Below are positions 7,443 through 11,512 of a stretch of 11,512 nucleotides of DNA, piece by piece (position 1 is the stretch's first letter; the number at the start of each line of letters is the position of its first letter). The notes under the pieces are model-generated. The model made no database searches and was not told the DNA's origin. It saw only the letters and a list, made by a program, of their open reading frames with translations. Source of the stretch: DASYML01 sp036009045 (GTDB lineage: Bacteria; Acidobacteriota; Blastocatellia; Pyrinomonadales; Pyrinomonadaceae). The position numbers were made by a program, and so were the translations under genes. The DNA is taken from the NCBI GenBank assembly GCA_036009045.1, contig DASYML010000183.1:1-11512 (forward strand). The letters run 5' to 3'.

Positions 7443-9119
7443 ATGGATCAACGCTGCCCCTCGCTCATTCGCATCGCGCTGTTTGCGCTCCTGCTCGCCT
7501 GCTCGCCCACAGCCTTGCGCCTGCTGGCACAGCCGCCGCAGACCGCAAGCACGCAGACCAGCGCCCGCACGCATCTTCAATGGACCGGAAATCCGGGCGT
7601 CAAACGCTACAGGTTGCAGGTCGCGCATGATAAGAGGTTCAAGGACATAGTCTTTGACCGCATCGTGCTCAGCAATGAGTATCAATTGACGGAACTCCCG
7701 CGCGGCGCTTACTTCTGGCGCGTCGCCCCCGCTGTCCGTGAGACCGGAAAATATTCGAGCGCGCAACGTGTGCAGGTGGAAGCGGCCACGGCTGAGACGG
7801 CGATGGTGACGCCGACTCCTCGACCAAGATCAATTCATGGGCCAGGGCCAACTCCACAACCGACCCCAACTCCACAGCCGACGCCGAACACCCGGCGGAT
7901 GCCGACTCCCACTCCGACGCCCGCTCCCGTCAGGAGCGCGGTGATGACGCCGCCCGCGAACTCTGGATGGCGCGCAATGACGGGCGAGATTACGCAGCCC
8001 ATCTCCGCGCACTTACGCAACGGCGAGAGCTTTGACCTCGTGTGCGTCAATTCGGACGGGATGGTGTATGCGCTCGATGGAGCGAGCGGCGTGGCGTTTT
8101 GGAGTGCGCGTTACAGGCCCAACGCGCGACACGGCGAGCCGACGGGTAGCGGCGGCGAGGGCGTTCCCTTTACCCCGCTGGCACTCAAGTCCGCGAACGG
8201 GCTGGCGAATCTACTGGTGGCCTATGATGGCGGCGTGCGCGCCTTGAGTGGCACGAACGGGCGCGAGTTGTGGCGCACGACCCTCACGGAGCACGCTCTG
8301 ACCGGGACCGTTGCGCCGGATGAAGAGGGTCTTATCTACGTCTTGACGGGTTCCGGTGATGCCGCTTCATTATTGGTCCTGGATGCGTCGAAGGGGACGG
8401 TGCAATCAAAGACGAAGCTGGATGGCGCGGTCATCGGTGCGCCCGTCTCGTTTACTATCAAGGGGACACGCGGCGTCATGCTGGCGCTCAAGGGCGGCGT
8501 CCTGGATATGCGTGACCAGAATGGCGAGCGCATTCGCTCGATCAAGATGGATACGGCGATTACGACGCCGCCGCTCGTCTTTGAAGGACCCTACGGCCCT
8601 CTGCTCCTGATAGGCACAGAGAGCGGATTAATCTCGCTCGACGCGGCGGAGCTACGCCCGCTCGGTCGGATTGCGACGGAGGATGACGCGCCGCGCGGGA
8701 TGCTCTCGCCTGCGGACCTCAACGGCGACGGCAAGTTGGAAGTCGTCATGCTGACGCGCAAAGGCCGCATCGTGGTCATCGGCAGCGACGATGGCAAGAT
8801 CAGGTGGTACACGGACGGCGCGACGGACGCAGCCTCCGCTGCTTTCGCGGACCTTAATCAAGACGGCGTGCTGGATGTACTGGTCGCCGCAGGTTCAACA
8901 TTCGCGCTCGGATTTTCGGGCCGGGACGGCATGCTCATCTGGAAAGCGGAAGAGCCTGGCGTGAATTTTTCGACAGGGGCGGCGGGCAGCCTGCGTTCGC
9001 TGGCGACGGCCTCGCTCGCTGGTGGCGGTCTCGCTTACCTTGTTGGGAGCGACCCCGCGCACACATCCTTGCGCGCCGTCGGATTGCCGAACGGCTCCGT
9101 CAAACTCGCGGGACGATAG
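7443..9119 (+). CDS. Secreted PQQ/FG-GAP-like beta-propeller protein with Pro/Thr linker
   Basis: This 558-residue exported protein of unknown role starts with a hydrophobic signal sequence (about residues 8-30). LLAC at 17-20 is a marginal lipobox, so it may be a lipoprotein. A fibronectin-like segment follows (HLQWTGNPGVKRYRLQVA, about 40-115). Then comes a Pro/Thr-rich linker with PTPQPTPTPQPTP (about 125-165). The rest is a beta-propeller-like repeat region: blades read DGMVYALDGASGVAFW, GGVRALSGTNGRELW and DDGKIRWYTDG. Two calcium-loop motifs of the FG-GAP/VCBS kind, DLNGDG (425-430) and DLNQDG (470-475), lie near the end. Such propellers usually bind proteins or glycans at the surface; no enzyme residues are recognisable. 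No Shine-Dalgarno sequence precedes the ATG, but an in-frame stop at 7395 and no other start codon fix 7443 as the earliest start. Confidence 0.87.
   Translation: MDQRCPSLIRIALFALLLACSPTALRLLAQPPQTASTQTSARTHLQWTGNPGVKRYRLQVAHDKRFKDIVFDRIVLSNEYQLTELPRGAYFWRVAPAVRETGKYSSAQRVQVEAATAETAMVTPTPRPRSIHGPGPTPQPTPTPQPTPNTRRMPTPTPTPAPVRSAVMTPPANSGWRAMTGEITQPISAHLRNGESFDLVCVNSDGMVYALDGASGVAFWSARYRPNARHGEPTGSGGEGVPFTPLALKSANGLANLLVAYDGGVRALSGTNGRELWRTTLTEHALTGTVAPDEEGLIYVLTGSGDAASLLVLDASKGTVQSKTKLDGAVIGAPVSFTIKGTRGVMLALKGGVLDMRDQNGERIRSIKMDTAITTPPLVFEGPYGPLLLIGTESGLISLDAAELRPLGRIATEDDAPRGMLSPADLNGDGKLEVVMLTRKGRIVVIGSDDGKIRWYTDGATDAASAAFADLNQDGVLDVLVAAGSTFALGFSGRDGMLIWKAEEPGVNFSTGAAGSLRSLATASLAGGGLAYLVGSDPAHTSLRAVGLPNGSVKLAGR
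7846..7884 (+). repeat. In-frame tandem repeat encoding the Pro/Thr linker
   Basis: Two near-identical 18-base units encode PTPQPT back to back, followed by degenerate proline-threonine codons to about 7928. The repeat unit is a multiple of three, so changes in copy number would lengthen or shorten the linker without a frameshift. It separates the fibronectin-like and propeller regions of the encoded protein. Confidence 0.6.
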
Positions 9120-9155
9120 CCCGCAACAGAGAAAAAGTTTGGAAGGAGTCCGGTC

Positions 9156-9311
9156 ATGCCACAATGGATAGTCGCGGCAGTCCTCCTCATCGTGTGGGGT
9201 GTGAGTTGGGGGCTGTTTCACAAAAGCGGGTTCATACACATCCTGCTCTTATGCGCCATCGCCATCATAGTGGTCCAATTCGTCGCAGATCGTAAGGCCG
9301 CTTCATCTTAA
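9156..9311 (+). CDS. Small DUF5670/Lmo0937-like membrane protein (51 aa)
   Basis: This short ORF reads MPQWIVAAVLLIVWGVSWGL, then FHKSGFIHILLLCAIAIIVV and a charged tail (QFVADRKAASS). It has two predicted membrane helices joined by a Gly-Phe-Ile-His-Ile-Leu turn. The pattern, about 50 residues with FIHILL before the second helix, matches the DUF5670 or Lmo0937 family of tiny membrane proteins, whose function is unknown to me. A strong GGAAGGAG lies 7 bases before the ATG, the best ribosome-binding site in the window, which argues for real translation. It begins 36 bases after the propeller gene and is probably co-transcribed with it. Its TAA stop touches the left arm of a G-rich hairpin. Family membership is from pattern recognition. 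Confidence 0.82.
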   Translation: MPQWIVAAVLLIVWGVSWGLFHKSGFIHILLLCAIAIIVVQFVADRKAASS

Positions 9312-9410
9312 AGGGAAGGGGTCAGGGGCAGGGGGTTAGGGGCACAGGGTAAAGGAATGAGCAATAGTTCTGCGGCTCTTCCCTAACCCCTAACCCTGAC
9401 CCCTTCCCTT
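9311..9410. repeat. G-rich heptamer hairpin repeat, copy 4 (GGGGTCA/GGGGTTA type)
   Basis: The left arm from 9311 is a run of G-rich heptamers (GGGGTCA, GGGGCAG, GGGGTTA, GGGGCAC). The right arm (9379-9410) carries CCCTAACCCC-type units. The outer 16 bases, 9311-9326 and 9395-9410, are exactly complementary; inside, the left arm has one or two more heptamers than the right, as expected from slippage. The left arm also has four or more runs of at least three G separated by 2-3 bases, so it could form a G-quadruplex. It starts on the last base of the preceding stop codon and could terminate that transcript. Confidence 0.7.
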
Positions 9411-9433
9411 GACCCTTTTCATGTGATTCGGCA

Positions 9434-9467
9434 ACAATGCGGATGAATAATGCATCCGAAGCATTGT
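9434..9467 (+). other. Hairpin in the leader of the OmpA-domain gene
   Basis: ACAATG (9434-9439) pairs with CATTGT (9462-9467), and CGGATG (9440-9445) with CATCCG (9453-9458). This gives a 12-bp stem with a 3-base bulge and a 7-base loop. It lies about 80 bases before the start codon and is not followed by a T tract, so a leader-RNA structure or protein-binding site is likelier than a terminator. It matches no riboswitch I recognise. Confidence 0.4.
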
Positions 9468-9544
9468 GACATCCGTTTTCATGACACAGGCGCAAACCAT
9501 ATCTCTCCCGCGTTAGGTTCATCATCAAAAGGAGTAATTGGCCC

Positions 9545-11125
9545 ATGAATTCTACAGGCTCACTCTTTCGCCGCTCCCTCTTCCTCCCCGTCCTGCTACT
9601 CGTCGCTGCCACGCTCGCCCACGCGCAGAGCGATTTGCCAAGGCAGACGGTTGCCATCACCTATCCTCTGGACCAGACCGTGAGCCTCAAATTTCGCGGG
9701 ACGACGCGGCTGCCGCGCCTGACCGGCGAGGCCAAGGTGCGTCGCGCGGGGCGGCGCGGCACGCGCGTCGAGTTGAGCGTGGAAAATCTCCCGCGCGCCT
9801 ACGAACTCGGCAGCGTCTACACCACTTATATTCTGTGGGCCATCTCGCCGGAAGGACGCGTGGATAACCTCGGCGAGATTAAACGCGGCGGCAGCTTTAT
9901 CGTTAATTCAAAACTCGATGTGACTACGCCGCTGCAAACCTTCGCCCTCATCGTAACGGCGGAACCCCACTTTCTGGTGCGCGGGCCGAGCCGCATGGTG
10001 GTCCTCGAAAACCTGCCGCCGACAAAGCCGGGCGATGCGGAAATCGCCACCGCCAACGTCAACTATCTAGGTAACTCAAGCGACTATTTCAACGACCCGC
10101 GCGTGCCAGACCTCGCGGACAACGAACTGCGAAAGATGCCGACCTCTCTGCTCGGCGCGCGACAGGCGATAAACCTCGCGCGTTATTACGGCGCGGAGCG
10201 CGACGCTCCTGATGAATTAAAGGAAGCACAGGCGGCGCTCGAACAGGCGGAGAACGCCTGGCGTCTGAGACAATCGGAGGCGGAGGTTGACGCCATCGCG
10301 CGTCGTGCCATCAGCCTCGGAGCGCGCGCAGAAGAGAACGCTGAGTCGCACAAGGCCGCGCGCCAGCGCCGCGAAGAGGTCGCGCGTCGTGATGAGGCCG
10401 TCCGCAGCGCGGAAGAATCTGCCGCCACTTCCGAAAAGCGCATCGCGGATTTGCAGTCCGCGTTGGACAAGGAGACGCGCGCGCGCGAGTTGGCGGAACG
10501 CGACCTCGGCAGCAGAGACGAACAGTTGCGCGACCTGCGGACGGAAGTTGCGCGACTGCGCGACGAAATACAGAACGTGCGCGCCGAAGGCGAGGATGCG
10601 AAGGTGAAACTCGCGCGCATAGAGGGCGAGAGGAGCGCGGAGCAGGCGCGTCTCGCCGCACAGCAGAAGGTCACGCAGCAACGCGAATCAGCCGCCTCGC
10701 TCAAGCAAACCCTGACGCGCTTCGGCACTGTCAGGGAAACAGCGCGCGGCCTCCAACTCGTCCTCCCGGAAACGCTCTGGACCGGCGCGCGCGACAGCAA
10801 TTTGTCTCCGACGGCGGCCCCCAAACTCGAACCGCTCGCCGCGCTTCTCGCCAACAATCCTGACTACCAGATAGTGATAGAAGTCTACACGGACAATCGC
10901 GGCGACGAAGCAGCCTTACAGCAATTGACGCAGGACCGCGCGCGCGTGCTCGCCGACACGCTCTCCGCCGCAGGCGTTGACGGCGCGCGCATACAGGCCA
11001 ACGGAATGGGCGCAGCCAACCCTCTCGCGCCCAACACAAAACCCGCCGGTCGCCTGCGTAATCGCCGCACCGAAATCACTATCTCTCCCAACACCACACA
11101 GCAATCAGCCGCCGGTCAACAGTAA
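9545..11125 (+). CDS. OmpA-domain envelope protein with DUF4398-like and coiled-coil regions
   Basis: This 526-residue exported protein probably links outer membrane or periplasm to peptidoglycan. A signal peptide spans residues 1-27 (cleavage likely after AHA). A beta-rich N-terminal domain containing YTTYILWAISPEGRVDNLGE follows (about 30-160). Next is an alpha-helical stretch resembling DUF4398 (about 203-280: ARQAINLARYYGAERDAPDE and onward), then a long charged coiled coil (about 265-395). The C-terminal OmpA-like domain (about 400-515) keeps the diaminopimelate-binding Asp in YTDNRGD (D450) and Arg in QDRARV (R465), and ends with GRLRNRRTEI. AAAAGGAG lies about 10 bases before the ATG. 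A 233-base gap with two hairpins separates it from the small membrane gene, so it may have its own promoter. The domain fusion is visible; its exact role is inferred. Confidence 0.93.
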   Translation: MNSTGSLFRRSLFLPVLLLVAATLAHAQSDLPRQTVAITYPLDQTVSLKFRGTTRLPRLTGEAKVRRAGRRGTRVELSVENLPRAYELGSVYTTYILWAISPEGRVDNLGEIKRGGSFIVNSKLDVTTPLQTFALIVTAEPHFLVRGPSRMVVLENLPPTKPGDAEIATANVNYLGNSSDYFNDPRVPDLADNELRKMPTSLLGARQAINLARYYGAERDAPDELKEAQAALEQAENAWRLRQSEAEVDAIARRAISLGARAEENAESHKAARQRREEVARRDEAVRSAEESAATSEKRIADLQSALDKETRARELAERDLGSRDEQLRDLRTEVARLRDEIQNVRAEGEDAKVKLARIEGERSAEQARLAAQQKVTQQRESAASLKQTLTRFGTVRETARGLQLVLPETLWTGARDSNLSPTAAPKLEPLAALLANNPDYQIVIEVYTDNRGDEAALQQLTQDRARVLADTLSAAGVDGARIQANGMGAANPLAPNTKPAGRLRNRRTEITISPNTTQQSAAGQQ

Positions 11126-11127
11126 GG

Positions 11128-11217
11128 ACAGAGGCTAGAGGCTAGAGACTGGAGGCTGGTCAAAAACGGTTTTGCTTTTACCAGCCTCCAGCCTCCAGCC
11201 TCCGGCCTCTGCTTTTT
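11128..11217. repeat. Heptamer-arm hairpin repeat, copy 3, followed by a T tract
   Basis: Arms 11128-11159 and 11181-11212 (32 bases each) are complementary at 27 of 32 positions and are built of GAGGCTA/GAGGCTG heptamers. The apex 11156-11184 is homologous to copies 1 and 2. The right arm is followed at once by TTTTT (11213-11217), so on the plus strand the whole element has the form of an intrinsic terminator for the OmpA-domain gene, whose stop lies two bases before the left arm. The next start codon follows the T tract directly. Confidence 0.75.
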
Positions 11218-11512
11218 ATGTCTCCGCTTGAGATCACACAGCTTATCGGTTACGGCATGGGGGCTGTGCTATCGCTGTGGTTGGGGGCGTTGCTGTTGAG
11301 GCAGGCGCGTGGCCTTGGAGGGATGGAGCGGGGGCTGCTGGCGCTGGCTATCGGGATAGGGGTGTGGCATGCGAGCACTCTCGTGCCTGTCTTGCATGGG
11401 TTGCTCGGACTTGATCGTGAGCGTTGGGTGACGTTGCTGCGTCTGGCGGACACGCTGGCCGTCATCAGTATTACTATCTCTTACTCTTTTCTGCTCCACG
11501 TACATCTTCATT
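11218..11512 (+). CDS. N-terminus of a multi-helix membrane protein, possibly a sensor kinase (truncated by window edge)
   Basis: An open frame of 98 codons from the ATG at 11218 runs off the right edge. It begins MSPLEITQLIGYGMGAVLSL and contains three hydrophobic segments: about residues 8-28, about 38-60 (ALAIGIGVWHASTLVPVL) and about 78-98 (ADTLAVISITISYSFLLHVH). Short linkers rich in Arg and Glu join them. The LLHVHLH ending of the third helix and the layout recall multi-helix sensory N-termini of bacterial histidine kinases. That would suit a neighbourhood with a kinase-less response regulator, but the catalytic part is not in the window, so the role stays open. No Shine-Dalgarno sequence is possible at this ATG, because a terminator-like hairpin and T tract abut it. 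Internal starts (the ATG at 11257) or leaderless translation are alternatives. Confidence 0.6.
   Translation, partial: MSPLEITQLIGYGMGAVLSLWLGALLLRQARGLGGMERGLLALAIGIGVWHASTLVPVLHGLLGLDRERWVTLLRLADTLAVISITISYSFLLHVHLH

Noticed and set aside
10186..10857. 223-codon minus-strand open frame
   Set aside because: It is antisense to the coiled-coil region of the OmpA-domain gene; its Ser/Arg-rich product mirrors the Ala/Glu/Arg codons of that gene.

Overview
The window looks like a chromosomal segment from a GC-rich, diderm, aerobically respiring bacterium. Coding GC is high, long antisense shadow ORFs are common, and the intergenic DNA is full of dispersed palindromic repeats. The gene content fits an Acidobacteriota-type genome (Blastocatellia/Pyrinomonadales-like): ETF-ubiquinone oxidoreductase, a yicC-gmk-rpoZ cluster, a DUF4398-like/OmpA envelope protein and a secreted beta-propeller protein with a Pro/Thr linker. 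That taxonomic guess is inference; there is no rRNA or tRNA in the window to settle it.

Layout. Positions 1-486 are gene-free and hold fragments of intergenic repeats, then a promoter-like region with a perfect palindrome just before the gene for ETF-ubiquinone oxidoreductase (487-2196, +). A 333-base convergent intergenic region (2197-2529) is built of nested palindromic repeats. Next comes a minus-strand cluster, probably transcribed from a promoter near 6373-6402: an MsbA-type ABC exporter (6289-4475), a YicC-family endoribonuclease (4396-3518), guanylate kinase (3528-2845, overlapping yicC by 11 bases) and the RNA polymerase omega subunit (2760-2530). A 345-base divergent region (6290-6634) holds a long inverted repeat and promoters for both directions.

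The right part is on the plus strand: an OmpR-family response regulator (6635-7348), a secreted PQQ/FG-GAP-type beta-propeller protein (7443-9119), a 51-residue DUF5670/Lmo0937-like membrane peptide (9156-9311), a DUF4398-like/coiled-coil/OmpA-domain envelope protein (9545-11125) and the truncated start of a multi-helix membrane protein, possibly a sensor kinase (11218 to the right edge). Taken together this half looks concerned with the cell envelope. The link between the regulator and these genes is only suggested by order.

No wholly new multi-gene system is evident. The most unusual signal is non-coding: a family of long hairpins whose arms are tandem heptamers (GAGGCTA/GAGGCTG or GGGGTCA/GGGGTTA types). 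They occur at four places, each within a few bases of a stop codon. Three share a homologous 29-base apex. One appears to be split by a second, REP-like foldback repeat, and one supplies the last codons and stop of the ABC exporter gene.
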